DNA of 50,882 bases, from assembly GCA_028869175.1 (NCBI GenBank), contig JAGWTB010000011.1, positions 1-50,882 on the forward strand, read 5' to 3'. Both the position numbers and the translations under genes were made by a program. The first letter of the stretch is position 1; every line of letters starts with the position of its first letter. Under the pieces are notes generated by a model. It made no database searches. It was not told the DNA's origin and saw only the letters and a program-made list of their open reading frames with translations. Below are positions 16,879 to 26,087 of the stretch, in pieces. The DNA comes from Sphingomonadales bacterium (lineage in GTDB: Bacteria; Pseudomonadota; Alphaproteobacteria; Sphingomonadales; Sphingomonadaceae).

Positions 16879-17934
16879 ATGCCGCCGCAGGATGTCAACG
16901 CCACCGGGCTATCAGGACTGCTCACCGCTCTGGAGCTGGCCGGGCATTGCTGGTGCTATGGCGATCTGGGTGAGGGTGGCGGTTTCAGCGTGCCGGGCAG
17001 CGATGCCGTGCTGTTCCACGCGGTCCTGCACGGCACCGTTCGGCTGACCGCACCCGGCGGTGGGACGATCGAGCTGAAAGCCGGTGAGGCGGTGTGCCTG
17101 CTTTCGGGCGAGGCGCACGCCCTGCGCGTGACGCCCGACGCTGACGCTTCGGTCCACGCCTTCCTGCGCGAAGGTTGCCAGTCAGACATTCCGCCCGGCT
17201 TTGCCTTCGGCCAGCCCGGCACGCTCGCGGCGCGGGTGCTGAGCGGGCGGATGATCGCCAGCCTCCCCGGCGGTGCAAACCGTGCCGGGCTGCCCACCTT
17301 CTACCGGTTGGGCAGCGACACCTTGCTTCGCCCGGATGCGCTGGCGCAGGCGGGAATCGGACCGGGGTCTTCGGCACTGCTGACCCGTCTGGCCGCGCTG
17401 ATGCTGACGGCACGGCTGCGCGCCGATCCGCGCTGCGCCGAACTGTTCGCACCGCGCCGGCAGGATCCGATTGCCCAGGCGCTGCGGCTGGTGGCAGGCA
17501 ATCCTTCGGCGCACTGGACCGTGGAGCGGCTGGCTCGCTCGGTGGGCATGGGCCGCTCCAGCTTTGCCGCGCATTTCACCGCCGAAGTCGGCCGCGCGCC
17601 GATGGAAGTGGTGGCCGAAGCGCGGATGGAACATGCGGCGGAATTGCTCCGGCGCGGCAATCTCAAGATCGCCGAGATCGCCGAATTGTCTGGCTATGGT
17701 TCCGAAGCCGCCTTTTGCCGCCGGTTTTCGCGCCATTTCGGCCAATCCCCTGGCAGCCTGCGCGAGGCTTCGCGCGCTGCCGGGCCGAGCGATCCCGTAC
17801 CGGCATGGTCGCCGCTGCTGGGCCGTCCGCGCCTGCCCGAGACTGCGGCGCTGCTGCGGCAGCGCGTGCGCCTGCCGGTGGCCGAACATGGTCCCTCTGC
17901 CAGTCCGACGCTGCTGCGCGGACGGCGAAGCTGA
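16879..17934 (+). CDS. AraC family transcriptional regulator
   Basis: The 351-residue protein has an N-terminal cupin-like ligand domain (about residues 20-110) and a C-terminal pair of helix-turn-helix motifs: WTVERLARSVGMGRSSFAAHF and then IAEIAELSGYGSEAAFCRRFSRHFGQSP, the classic AraC signature. The C-terminal tail of about 55 residues beyond the second HTH is longer than usual. ATG at 16879 with GGGAGA upstream is chosen. It may control the divergent hydrolase; the effector is unknown. Confidence 0.92.
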   Translation: MPPQDVNATGLSGLLTALELAGHCWCYGDLGEGGGFSVPGSDAVLFHAVLHGTVRLTAPGGGTIELKAGEAVCLLSGEAHALRVTPDADASVHAFLREGCQSDIPPGFAFGQPGTLAARVLSGRMIASLPGGANRAGLPTFYRLGSDTLLRPDALAQAGIGPGSSALLTRLAALMLTARLRADPRCAELFAPRRQDPIAQALRLVAGNPSAHWTVERLARSVGMGRSSFAAHFTAEVGRAPMEVVAEARMEHAAELLRRGNLKIAEIAELSGYGSEAAFCRRFSRHFGQSPGSLREASRAAGPSDPVPAWSPLLGRPRLPETAALLRQRVRLPVAEHGPSASPTLLRGRRS

Positions 17935-17940
17935 ACCGCG

Positions 17941-18924
17941 TCAGGCCGCAGGCTGCGGCGCGCTGCCAGGTGAGGGCTGAGGCGAGGACTGAGCCGGGGG
18001 AAGGACTATCGGCGGGGCCGTCAGCGGGCTGGGTTGGTCCACTTTGGCCCCGGCACTGTCCTGCAGACGGCGCGGTTCGAGCAGCGCCGCCGTCTCGATC
18101 TGGTCAAGCGCGCGCTGGGCATCGGCATAGCGCGTTGCCGCCGCCATCCATCCGCCAGCACGGGCAGAACCCGGCAATTGGCGCACAAGGTTTACCGCAT
18201 CATCGACCCGGCCTTCGCGCAGCAGCAGGCGCGCGCGTTCGACGCGGTCTTGCGGGGCCGTGGCAGGCGCGGGATCGCGGCGGATGATGAACAGCCCGGT
18301 CACTTCGCGTCGCACACGGCTCCAGCCTGATTCTCCTGCCGGTGCGCCGACGATCTGCGGGGCAAGCCCCAGCAACTGGGCGTCGAGCCCGCTCAGTGTC
18401 ACAGGCTCATGCGCCATGGCGATAACGGTGGCGACCGCGTTGGGCTGGGCATCGCCGAAGCGCAGCTTGAGCTGGTCTTCCAGCATGCCGAGCGGTGCGC
18501 CGCGCTCGGTCGCGCGCCGAGCGGCGAAAGCGACGAGCAGCCCTTCGGCGCGTGCCGTGTTGCCGGCAGCGGCCTGGGCCTGCAATTCCAGCCGGGTAAG
18601 TTTGCCTTCGAGATCGGCAATCCGGGCATCCACGGCGACTTGTGTCGCGTCGGAGACCGCCAGTGGTGCGGGTGTGCCCTGGGCTGCCATCGTTGCTGTC
18701 GCCGGCGGTGTTGCCGCGCCCGGCGCTGCCACTGCGAGTGCCCGGTCGGGCTGGGCGGACTTGCGCAACAGGCCGGTGCCGAAGTCATAGCCGTCTCGCC
18801 AGGCCAGCCAACCGACCGTGCCTGCGCCGATCAGGAAGGCAAACAGCACACCCAGCATGACCCCGCGCAGGCTGCGCGGCTTCGGTGCCGCTGCGCGCCC
18901 CGGTGTGACGAAATCTTCCTGCAT
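17941..18924 (-). CDS. Mitofilin/Mic60-like inner-membrane protein encoded in the hem operon
   Basis: The 327-residue protein has a short cytoplasmic N-terminus, one membrane segment (about residues 26-45, VMLGVLFAFLIGAGTVGW), an Ala/Pro-rich linker, a coiled coil (about 95-125, RIADLEGKLTRLELQAQA) and a helical C-terminal domain. It ends in a Pro/Ser/Gln-rich tail. Position directly after hemC-hemD and this topology match the alphaproteobacterial Mic60 homologues, which shape intracytoplasmic membranes; older annotations call it HemX-like. The start at ATG 18924 lies 11 bases after hemD. Role in haem synthesis itself is unproven. Confidence 0.75.
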   Translation of the reverse strand: MQEDFVTPGRAAAPKPRSLRGVMLGVLFAFLIGAGTVGWLAWRDGYDFGTGLLRKSAQPDRALAVAAPGAATPPATATMAAQGTPAPLAVSDATQVAVDARIADLEGKLTRLELQAQAAAGNTARAEGLLVAFAARRATERGAPLGMLEDQLKLRFGDAQPNAVATVIAMAHEPVTLSGLDAQLLGLAPQIVGAPAGESGWSRVRREVTGLFIIRRDPAPATAPQDRVERARLLLREGRVDDAVNLVRQLPGSARAGGWMAAATRYADAQRALDQIETAALLEPRRLQDSAGAKVDQPSPLTAPPIVLPPAQSSPQPSPGSAPQPAA

Positions 18925-18935
18925 CGAGTGGCCTT

Positions 18936-19643
18936 CTAGTCCTGCAATCCTCGCGACCCGGCGGCTTCTTGGCACATCTGCCGGGCCAGCGCCAGCAATG
19001 GCGCGTCGGCGGGCCGGGGGGCAGCGGCGACTTCCGCCCAGCCGCTTTCGGCGGCAGCGGCAACGCGCGGGCCGATGGTCGCCAGCCGGATGGTCCTGCG
19101 CGGCAGGTTCAGCCGTTCGCACTCGGCGGCGAAGTGGCGCGCGGCCTCGGCTGAATGGAGCAGGATCACGACCGGCTGCGCCAGCATGGCGGCCAGCGCC
19201 GCCGGGATCGGTTGCGGTTCGCTGGCATAGACCACTCGCTCGGTGATCGTGATGCCGGCGGGCGGGTTCAGTTCCACCCGCTCGCGCCCCGCCAGCCGCA
19301 GCAGACGGTTATGGCGGGGATGGACCTGATCGAGCATCGCCTGCAACCCGCCCGCGCCGCAGCGAAACACGGTGTGACCCGCCGCTCGGGCAGCTTCGGC
19401 GGTGGCCTCGCCTACGGCATAGACGGGCAGGCCGGCGAAGCGCGCCAGTTTTGGTCCGCCGTGGCGCAGGGCGTTGGCGCTGCCGATCAGCAAACCATCG
19501 ATTGCGGCAGGTTCCGGCGCGTCCCACGCCGCAGGGACGACAGAAAACAACGGAAAGCCGTGTGCCTCCAATCCCATGGCCCGCGCTGCCGCGACGGTGG
19601 CGGTGCAGCCCGGTTCGGGGCGGACGACCAGCAGCGCCGTCAT
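18936..19643 (-). CDS. hemD: Uroporphyrinogen-III synthase
   Basis: The 235-residue protein has the two-lobed HemD layout: VVRPEPGC at the start, GLLIGSANALRHGG and VYAVGEATAEAARAAGH in the first half, and VVILLHSAEAARHFA with LATIGPRVAAAA near the end. HemD sequences are poorly conserved, so operon position (one base after hemC) is important support. It cyclises hydroxymethylbilane to uroporphyrinogen III. ATG at 19643 is used; the open frame extends into hemC without similarity. Confidence 0.9.
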   Translation of the reverse strand: MTALLVVRPEPGCTATVAAARAMGLEAHGFPLFSVVPAAWDAPEPAAIDGLLIGSANALRHGGPKLARFAGLPVYAVGEATAEAARAAGHTVFRCGAGGLQAMLDQVHPRHNRLLRLAGRERVELNPPAGITITERVVYASEPQPIPAALAAMLAQPVVILLHSAEAARHFAAECERLNLPRRTIRLATIGPRVAAAAESGWAEVAAAPRPADAPLLALARQMCQEAAGSRGLQD

Positions 19644-19644
19644 G

Positions 19645-20580
19645 TTACCGCGCGAGCGCCGGTCCGGCGAAGTGATCGGCGATGGCGGGCACCGCGCGGG
19701 CGAGCAGATCGGCGGCGAGCGCGGCGGGACCGGAGAGATCGCCGGCAGGGAACCGAACTTCGCCATCGACTCGTTCGGACCCGTCTGGGCTGAACAGCGC
19801 GGCGCGCAGGATCAGGTCTTGGCCCGCCGGGGTGGTCAGCACGGCGATGGGGCTATGGCAGTTGCCACCCAGCGCCGCGAGCAGCGCGCGTTCGGCCATG
19901 ACCGCATGATGGCTAGGCGCATGGTCGATAGCGGCGAGCAAGGTGCGGGTGACGGCATCATCGGCGCGGCATTCGATGGCAATCGCACCCTGCCCCGGGG
20001 CGGGCAGCCATTGCTCCGCAGGGAGCGGGTGGCCGGTGCCGGTTTCACCCAGCCGCCTGAGCCCGGCGGCGGCGAGCAGCGTGGCGTCGGCCTCGTCCGC
20101 CGCCAGCTTGGCCAGCCGGGTGGCGACATTGCCGCGAAACGGCACGACGATGCAGTCTGGCCGGGCATGGAGCAATTGCGCGGCGCGGCGCGGGGCCGAG
20201 GTTCCCACGCGCGCGCCTTGCGGTAGCGCGGCGATCGAGGCGGCCCCGACCAGCACGTCGCGCACATCTTCGCGCGGGAGGATCGCGGCGATGGCGATGT
20301 CCGCCGGGCGGATCGTTTCGACATCCTTCAGCGAATGGACCGCGAAGTCGATCTCGCCCGCCACCAGCCAGGCATCGAGTTCCTTGGTCCACAGCGCCTT
20401 GCCGCCGATTTCGGCGAGCGGACGATCCTGTATCCGGTCGCCGCTGGCGGTGACGGGGACCAGTTCGATGTCGGCCGCGTCCAGTCCATGGGCGGCGATC
20501 AGGCGGTCGCGCGTTTCCTCGGCCTGCGCCATGGCAAGCGGGGAGCGGCGGGTTCCAAGGCGCAGGGGTCGGTCAAGCAT
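19645..20580 (-). CDS. hemC: Hydroxymethylbilane synthase (porphobilinogen deaminase)
   Basis: The 311-residue protein starts with [15 protein letters not shown]. It carries [18 protein letters not shown] and VHSLKDV in domain 1, [17 protein letters not shown] and [12 protein letters not shown] in domain 2, and GGNCHSPI with the cysteine that binds the dipyrromethane cofactor. It joins four porphobilinogens into hydroxymethylbilane. ATG at 20580 gives the normal family length; the 852-residue open frame upstream is antisense to tsaD and gpsA. Only 44 bases separate it from divergent tsaD, so the two promoters must be very close or overlap. Confidence 0.97.
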   Translation of the reverse strand: MLDRPLRLGTRRSPLAMAQAEETRDRLIAAHGLDAADIELVPVTASGDRIQDRPLAEIGGKALWTKELDAWLVAGEIDFAVHSLKDVETIRPADIAIAAILPREDVRDVLVGAASIAALPQGARVGTSAPRRAAQLLHARPDCIVVPFRGNVATRLAKLAADEADATLLAAAGLRRLGETGTGHPLPAEQWLPAPGQGAIAIECRADDAVTRTLLAAIDHAPSHHAVMAERALLAALGGNCHSPIAVLTTPAGQDLILRAALFSPDGSERVDGEVRFPAGDLSGPAALAADLLARAVPAIADHFAGPALAR

Positions 20581-20624
20581 GGCGGCTTGTGCTAGTCGCC
20601 AATTGCGTTCAGGGAAAGGGTGCG

Positions 20625-21704
20625 ATGGTGATCGTTCTCGGGATTGAATCGTCTTGTGACGAGACTGCGGCAGCGCTGGTGCGGTCTGATCGGACGGTGC
20701 TTGCCCAGCGCATTGCCTCGCAGGATGAGGAACACCGCCCCTACGGCGGCGTCGTCCCCGAAATTGCCGCCCGCGCCCATGCCGAGAAGATCGTGCCGCT
20801 GGTGGAAGGCGTTCTCGCCGATGCCGGCATGACGCTGGCCGGTGTCGACGCCATTGCCGCCACCGCCGGTCCGGGGTTGATTGGGGGGGTGATGGTCGGG
20901 CTGGTGACCGGCAAGGCGCTGGCGATGGCGGCGGACAAGCCGCTGATCGCGGTGAATCACCTGGAAGGCCACGCGCTGTCGCCGCGACTGGCGGATCCCG
21001 GCCTGGAGTTTCCCTATCTGCTGCTGCTGGTTTCGGGCGGGCATTGCCAGTTGCTGATGGTCGAGGGGATCGGCCGCTTCCGCCGGCTGGCCACGACGAT
21101 CGACGATGCCCTGGGCGAGGCTTTTGACAAGACCGCCAAGATCCTCGGTCTGGGCTATCCCGGCGGACCGGCGGTAGAGCGGATGGCGGCCCTGGGTGAT
21201 GCCAAGGCGGTATCGCTGCCGCGCCCGCTGCTGGGCAGTGCGGAGCCGCACTTTTCCTTTGCCGGGCTGAAAAGCGCGGTGATGCGGGCGAAGCAGGCGC
21301 AGCCGCCGGTCGTCGCAGGCTGCTGCGGCGTCGGGCCGGTGGCGACCGGTTATTCCGATGCAGACATTGCCGCCGCCTTCCAGCAAGCGGCAATCGATTG
21401 CGTGCTCGACCGCACTTCGCGCGCGATTTCCCGCGCTGAGGGAGCCACCGCGCTTGTTGTCGCTGGCGGGGTCGCGGCGAACAAGGCGATCCGTTCTGCG
21501 CTGGAGGGGCTGGCGGCAGCGAGCGGACTGCGCTTCGTCGCGCCGCCCTTGGCACTGTGTACCGACAACGCGGCGATGATCGGCTGGGCGGGGGTGGAAC
21601 GCCTGGCGCTTGGCCAGTCCGACCCGCTCGATTTTGCCGCGCGCCCGCGCTGGCCGCTCGATCCGGCGGCGGAACCGGTGCGCGGCGCGGGAGTGAAGGC
21701 ATGA
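20625..21704 (+). CDS. tsaD: tRNA N6-threonylcarbamoyladenosine synthase subunit TsaD
   Basis: The 359-residue protein has the Kae1/TsaD signature: [12 protein letters not shown] at the N-terminus, metal ligands His112 and His116 in NHLEGH, then [10 protein letters not shown] and the C-terminal [12 protein letters not shown] with a metal-binding Asp. It transfers threonylcarbamoyl from TC-AMP to A37 of ANN-decoding tRNAs with TsaB/TsaE. ATG at 20625 follows GGGAAAGG. Its stop overlaps gpsA by 4 bases. Confidence 0.97.
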   Translation: MVIVLGIESSCDETAAALVRSDRTVLAQRIASQDEEHRPYGGVVPEIAARAHAEKIVPLVEGVLADAGMTLAGVDAIAATAGPGLIGGVMVGLVTGKALAMAADKPLIAVNHLEGHALSPRLADPGLEFPYLLLLVSGGHCQLLMVEGIGRFRRLATTIDDALGEAFDKTAKILGLGYPGGPAVERMAALGDAKAVSLPRPLLGSAEPHFSFAGLKSAVMRAKQAQPPVVAGCCGVGPVATGYSDADIAAAFQQAAIDCVLDRTSRAISRAEGATALVVAGGVAANKAIRSALEGLAAASGLRFVAPPLALCTDNAAMIGWAGVERLALGQSDPLDFAARPRWPLDPAAEPVRGAGVKA

Positions 21705-22699
21705 CAGCGCAAGTGGGGGTCATCGGTGCGGGCGCGTGGGGCACGGCGCTGGCGCAGGCTTTGGCCAGCGACGGCAGCGCGGTGACGATCTGGGCGCGCG
21801 AGCCGGAACTGGTCGATGAAATCAACGCACACCACACCAACAGCCTGTTCCTGCCTTCTGCGCAGCTATCGCCCACGGTGACTGCGACCAACCGGATCGC
21901 GGACATGGGCGGCCTTGCCGCGCTGCTGGTTGTCGTGCCCGCGCAGTTCCTTGCCGGGGTGATCGATGGCCTGCCCGACGGGGAGCGCGATCTGGTGCTT
22001 TGCTCCAAGGGTATCGAGGCCGGCAGCGGACGGCTGATGGCCGATGTGGCGCGCGATGCCGCGCCCTCCGCGCGGTTGGCGGTGCTGTCGGGGCCGACCT
22101 TTGCGCATGAAGTTGCGGCTGGTCTGCCAACGGCGGTTACCCTGGCCTGTTCGGGCGGCGAAGAACAGTGGCGCAGGCTCGCCCCGCTGATCGCCCGCCC
22201 CACGCTGCGACCCTATTATTCGGACGACGTCACCGGCGCGGAAATCGGCGGCGCGGTGAAGAACGTGCTGGCGATTGCCTGCGGCGTGGTCGAGGGGCTG
22301 GGGCTGGGCCAGAACGCCCGCGCGGCGCTGATCGCGCGCGGCTATGCCGAAATGCTGCGGTTCGGCCAGGCATGGGGCGCGCGCGCGGAGACGCTTTCGG
22401 GCCTGTGCGGTCTGGGCGATCTGGTGCTGACCTGCTCATCCACCTCCAGCCGCAATTTCTCGCTTGGCAAGGCGCTGGGCGAAGGGCTGAGCGCGGAACA
22501 GGCACTCGCGGGCAAGAACAGCGTGGCCGAAGGCGCGGCGACCGCGCCGGTGCTGGCCGATCTAGCCCACCGGCAGGGGCTCGCCATGCCGATTGTCGAA
22601 GCGGTGTGCCGCCTGCTGGCGGGCGAGGCACCGGCGCGGGCGGTGGTGTCAGACCTGCTGTCACGCCCGCTCAAGGCCGAGCTGGGAGCCCCTGCTTGA
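21701..22699 (+). CDS. gpsA: Glycerol-3-phosphate dehydrogenase [NAD(P)+]
   Basis: The 332-residue protein has the dinucleotide-binding [14 protein letters not shown] in the middle, SGPTFAHE, and catalytic Lys in [12 protein letters not shown], followed by GLGDLVLTC and [12 protein letters not shown]. It reduces dihydroxyacetone phosphate to sn-glycerol-3-phosphate for phospholipid synthesis. The start ATG at 21701 overlaps the tsaD stop (ATGA), and its own stop is overlapped by the next gene (TTGA), giving a tightly coupled three-gene operon. Confidence 0.97.
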   Translation: MTAQVGVIGAGAWGTALAQALASDGSAVTIWAREPELVDEINAHHTNSLFLPSAQLSPTVTATNRIADMGGLAALLVVVPAQFLAGVIDGLPDGERDLVLCSKGIEAGSGRLMADVARDAAPSARLAVLSGPTFAHEVAAGLPTAVTLACSGGEEQWRRLAPLIARPTLRPYYSDDVTGAEIGGAVKNVLAIACGVVEGLGLGQNARAALIARGYAEMLRFGQAWGARAETLSGLCGLGDLVLTCSSTSSRNFSLGKALGEGLSAEQALAGKNSVAEGAATAPVLADLAHRQGLAMPIVEAVCRLLAGEAPARAVVSDLLSRPLKAELGAPA

Positions 22700-24237
22700 G
22701 CGAAGAAGCAGGCCAGCGCGATATTGCCGCCCTTGCCAAGGGCGGTCGCACCAATTTCCTGGGGTTCCTGCTGCGGCTGGCGGCAAGCGCGCCGTTCATG
22801 CTGATCGCCGGGCGTGCGTACGGCGCAGACACGCTGGGGCGTTATGCATCGGCGCTGGTAATCGTCCAGCTTGCCGGCCAGTTCTGCACGCTGGGGCAAA
22901 AGCGGGGTTTGGCGCAGCGCCTGTCGGAAGACCGGCGGCATGAGGCCAATATCGTCGCCGATGCGATGACGCTCAGCCTGATGATCGCGGTGGTGATGGT
23001 GCTGCTGCTGTTCGCCTTCCCGTACCCAATGTTCCCGAGCGGCCAGTTCACCTGGATCGATCTGCTGCTGCCGCTGACCATCTTCCCCGCGACGTTGACC
23101 GATATTGCCCTCGCGGCGCTGGCCTATCGCTATGACGTGGCGACCACGGTGCGCTCGCGCTCGGTGGTGGAGCCGTGGTCGTTGTCGCTGGCGGCGGGGG
23201 CGGCCTATGTCGTCGGGGTACATGGTTACATGCCGCTGCTGATCCTGAGCGGGCTGTCGATCGCCTACATCATCTCGATCTTCGCCTCATGGGTGGTCGC
23301 CATGGTGCCGTTGGTGAAGAGCTACGGACTGCCGCATCAATGGCGTCCTCACCCCATGCGGCTTGCGGAACTGGCGCTGCTGAACCTGCCGCTCGCGGCT
23401 GCCGACGCGGTGGAATGGGGCACGCGCAAGCTCGACATTGCGGTGCTGGGCATGTTCGCCTCACCCGCCGGCGTCGGCGTCTACTTCGCCGCGCAGCAGG
23501 TCGCCTCGCTGCCGCAGAAACTCAAGACCAGTTTCGAGCCAATCCTGGGGCCGGTCATCACCCGCAATCTCAAGGAACGGAACTACGCCGCCATCGCCCG
23601 GCAGGTATGCCAGGTGGGCTTCTGGATCACCGCCGCCCAGGCTGGCATCGCGCTGGCGCTGGGCATTCCGGGCGAGGGCGTGATGGGGCTGGTCGGGCCG
23701 CAATTCGTCGGCGGCACCGGCGCGCTGGCTTTCCTGCTCGCTGCCGAGGTCGTCGCGGCGACGGCGGTGGTGAGCGAAGCGGCGCTGATCTATGTTGCGC
23801 GCATCCGCAACCTGTGGGTATCGCTGGGCACCATTGCCCTGCAGGCGCTGCTGACGGTGGGTTTCGTGCTGGCCATTCGCGCCGCGCCGCAGATGGAACT
23901 GCCGTTCGGCCAGACCTTCAGCGCCGACAAGGTTGCCTACTTCCAGGCCGCGGCTGTGGCTGCGGCGCTGATGATTTCGCTGGGCGTGGCATCGCTGGTC
24001 AAGGCATGGATTCTCGCGGGAATCCTCGGAGAGCCGGTCAACAACTGGCGCTGGCCCTTGCTGTGGGCCGCAGCCCCGGCGATCATGGTGGGTTGGCTGG
24101 CAACGCGCTTCCTTCCCGAATGGGCCGAACTGCTGCTGGGCATCCCGGCAATTCTCGGCATCTATTGCTGGATCATCTGGCACAAGGGCTTCGGACCGGA
24201 AGACCGGGTGCTGTTCCGCCGCAACGTTGGCGGCTGA
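22696..24237 (+). CDS. Polysaccharide flippase-like membrane protein (MATE/Wzx-type)
   Basis: The 513-residue, strongly hydrophobic protein has about 12-14 predicted membrane segments in the pattern of Wzx/MurJ-like lipid-linked oligosaccharide exporters, for example the N-terminal FLGFLLRLAASAPFMLIAGRAYG and the central LDIAVLGMFASPAGVGVYFAAQQV. The start is TTG at 22696, inside the gpsA stop (TTGA), with a Glu/Gln-rich cytoplasmic N-terminus ([16 protein letters not shown]). No glycosyltransferase genes are nearby, so its cargo is unknown. MurJ identity is not supported, as the length and sequence differ. Confidence 0.75.
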   Translation: MSEEAGQRDIAALAKGGRTNFLGFLLRLAASAPFMLIAGRAYGADTLGRYASALVIVQLAGQFCTLGQKRGLAQRLSEDRRHEANIVADAMTLSLMIAVVMVLLLFAFPYPMFPSGQFTWIDLLLPLTIFPATLTDIALAALAYRYDVATTVRSRSVVEPWSLSLAAGAAYVVGVHGYMPLLILSGLSIAYIISIFASWVVAMVPLVKSYGLPHQWRPHPMRLAELALLNLPLAAADAVEWGTRKLDIAVLGMFASPAGVGVYFAAQQVASLPQKLKTSFEPILGPVITRNLKERNYAAIARQVCQVGFWITAAQAGIALALGIPGEGVMGLVGPQFVGGTGALAFLLAAEVVAATAVVSEAALIYVARIRNLWVSLGTIALQALLTVGFVLAIRAAPQMELPFGQTFSADKVAYFQAAAVAAALMISLGVASLVKAWILAGILGEPVNNWRWPLLWAAAPAIMVGWLATRFLPEWAELLLGIPAILGIYCWIIWHKGFGPEDRVLFRRNVGG

Positions 24238-24274
24238 CGACCGCAGCACTTTCGTTTCATCGCTGACACAGAAC

Positions 24275-24291
24275 GTTCAGTCGCGGTTCAG
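24275..24291 (+). promoter_or_regulatory. GTTCAG direct repeat with 11-base period upstream of the vWA lipoprotein
   Basis: GTTCAG at 24275-24280 and again at 24286-24291, separated by TCGCG. Tandem half-sites one helical turn apart are typical for OmpR/PhoB-type response regulators. The pair lies about 50 bases before the vWA gene start. Which regulator binds, if any, is unknown. Confidence 0.4.
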
Positions 24292-24341
24292 CGGCTTGGC
24301 GGCTTTTTGGCTGCGGGGGCGTCAAGGGAAGGAATGGGACC

Positions 24342-26039
24342 ATGCAGCACTATCGCCAGGGCCGCGCACGAGGTTTGACCCTCGCCATCAGCGGGACGAG
24401 CCTGCTGGCAATGATCCTTTCGGGGTGCGCCGCTTCCGGGCCGGGGGCCCCGCCGGCATCGCCGCCCGTGGCAGAGGCCGCGCCGCCACCGCCGCCGGTC
24501 ATGTCGCCTCCGCCACCACCACCACCGCCGCCGCCCGCGCCGGTCATGGCCGGGCAGGCCTATGCGCCGCTGAAGTCAATGGACGCGAGCAGCCGCATGG
24601 CGACCAACGTCTATGTGCCGCCAGTCGTTGTCCCCGGCCCGCAAGATCGCGAGCGGTATGACGGCAAGGAGGTCAGCCCGGTCCATCAGGTGAAGAATGA
24701 GCCGGTTTCCACCTTCTCGGTCGACGTCGATACCGGGGCCTATGCCAATGCCCGCCGCTATCTGTCAGCGGGCAACCTGCCGCCCAAGGATGCGGTGCGG
24801 ACCGAGGAGCTGATCAACTACTTCCGCTATAACCTGCCCGCACCTGCCGCGCGCGGTACGCCGTTTACCGTCACCACCGACGTCGCGGCGACGCCGTGGA
24901 ACCCCGGCACTCGCCTGCTGCGCATCGGCCTGCGTGGCTATGACCTGCCGCGCGCCGCGCGCCCGCCGGCGAACCTTGTGTTCCTGGTCGACGTATCGGG
25001 ATCGATGAATCAGCCCGACAAGCTGCCGCTGGTCAAGACCGCGCTGGCCGGCCTTGCCGGCGAGCTTTCGCCGCGCGACAAGGTTTCGATCGTGGTCTAC
25101 GCCGGGGCCGCCGGGATGGTGCTGGAGCCAACCAGCGACCCCCGCCGCATCCGCTCCGCGCTCGATCAGTTGCAGGCGGGTGGGTCGACCGCCGGCGGAG
25201 CGGGGCTGCAACTCGCCTATCGCATCGCGCGCGACAACATGATCGACGGCGGGGTCAACCGCATCGTGCTGGCTACCGACGGCGATTTCAACGTCGGGGT
25301 CAGCGATACCAAGCAGCTGATCGAGATGATCGAGCATGAGCGCGACAGCGGCATCACCCTGACGACGCTGGGCTTTGGCGAGGGCAATTACAACGAAGCG
25401 ATGATGGAGCAGATCGCCGATCACGGGAACGGCAACTACGCCTACATCGATTCGGCGCTGGAAGCGAAGAAGGTGCTGGGCGAGCAGATGGGCTCCACCC
25501 TGTTCACCATCGCCAAGGACGTGAAGATTCAGGTCGAATTCAACCCGGCGCAGGTTAGCCAGTATCGCCTGCTGGGTTATGAGAATCGGGCGCTGCGCGA
25601 GGAGGACTTCAACAACGACAAGGTCGATGCCGGCGACATCGGCGCGGGCCATCAGGTGACGGCGATCTATGAAATCGTGCCCACCGGCACGCGCGGCTGG
25701 ACCGATGCGCGGCGCTATGATCCCGTGCCGCCCCCGGCGGGCGGACGCAGCGGCGAACTGGCCTTCGTCAAGCTGCGCTACAAGCTGCCCGACGGCACGA
25801 CCTCGCGGCTGGTGGAACAGCCGGTCCAGGCCGCGCTGCTCACGCGCGCCGCGCCGCCCTCGGGCGATTTCGCCTTTGCCGCTGCCGTGGCCGCCTTCGG
25901 CCAGAAGCTGCGCGGCGATCCACTGCTCAACGGCTATTCATTCCGCCAGATCGGCACACTGGCCGGTAGCCAGAGCGATTTCTGGCGGCAGGAATTCATC
26001 CGGCTCGTCGGCGTGGCGGACGGACTGGGGGAGAAGTAA
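24342..26039 (+). CDS. von Willebrand factor A domain lipoprotein (YfbK-like, DUF3520)
   Basis: The 565-residue protein has a lipoprotein signal with lipobox LSGC (Cys29), a proline-rich linker (about residues 45-70, including an almost pure proline run), a vWF-like N-terminal region with FSVDVDTGAYANARR, and a vWA domain with MIDAS motif DVSGSMN (217-223). A C-terminal DUF3520-type region ends near FRQIGTLAG. This is the architecture of YfbK-type surface-of-periplasm proteins of unknown function. ATG at 24342 follows GGGAAGGAATGG. The next gene starts 48 bases on in the same direction. Confidence 0.92.
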   Translation: MQHYRQGRARGLTLAISGTSLLAMILSGCAASGPGAPPASPPVAEAAPPPPPVMSPPPPPPPPPPAPVMAGQAYAPLKSMDASSRMATNVYVPPVVVPGPQDRERYDGKEVSPVHQVKNEPVSTFSVDVDTGAYANARRYLSAGNLPPKDAVRTEELINYFRYNLPAPAARGTPFTVTTDVAATPWNPGTRLLRIGLRGYDLPRAARPPANLVFLVDVSGSMNQPDKLPLVKTALAGLAGELSPRDKVSIVVYAGAAGMVLEPTSDPRRIRSALDQLQAGGSTAGGAGLQLAYRIARDNMIDGGVNRIVLATDGDFNVGVSDTKQLIEMIEHERDSGITLTTLGFGEGNYNEAMMEQIADHGNGNYAYIDSALEAKKVLGEQMGSTLFTIAKDVKIQVEFNPAQVSQYRLLGYENRALREEDFNNDKVDAGDIGAGHQVTAIYEIVPTGTRGWTDARRYDPVPPPAGGRSGELAFVKLRYKLPDGTTSRLVEQPVQAALLTRAAPPSGDFAFAAAVAAFGQKLRGDPLLNGYSFRQIGTLAGSQSDFWRQEFIRLVGVADGLGEK

Positions 26040-26087
26040 CTACGCGGCACGGTTGAGGCTGGCGCGTTCCCCGGCTAACGAAGCGGC

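Noticed and set aside
20581..22203. 540-codon N-terminal extension of hemC
   Set aside because: It runs antisense to tsaD and gpsA; HemC proteins are about 310 residues and begin at 20580.
22168..22695. N-terminal extension of the flippase-like protein
   Set aside because: It lies inside gpsA in another frame and has no membrane or family character.
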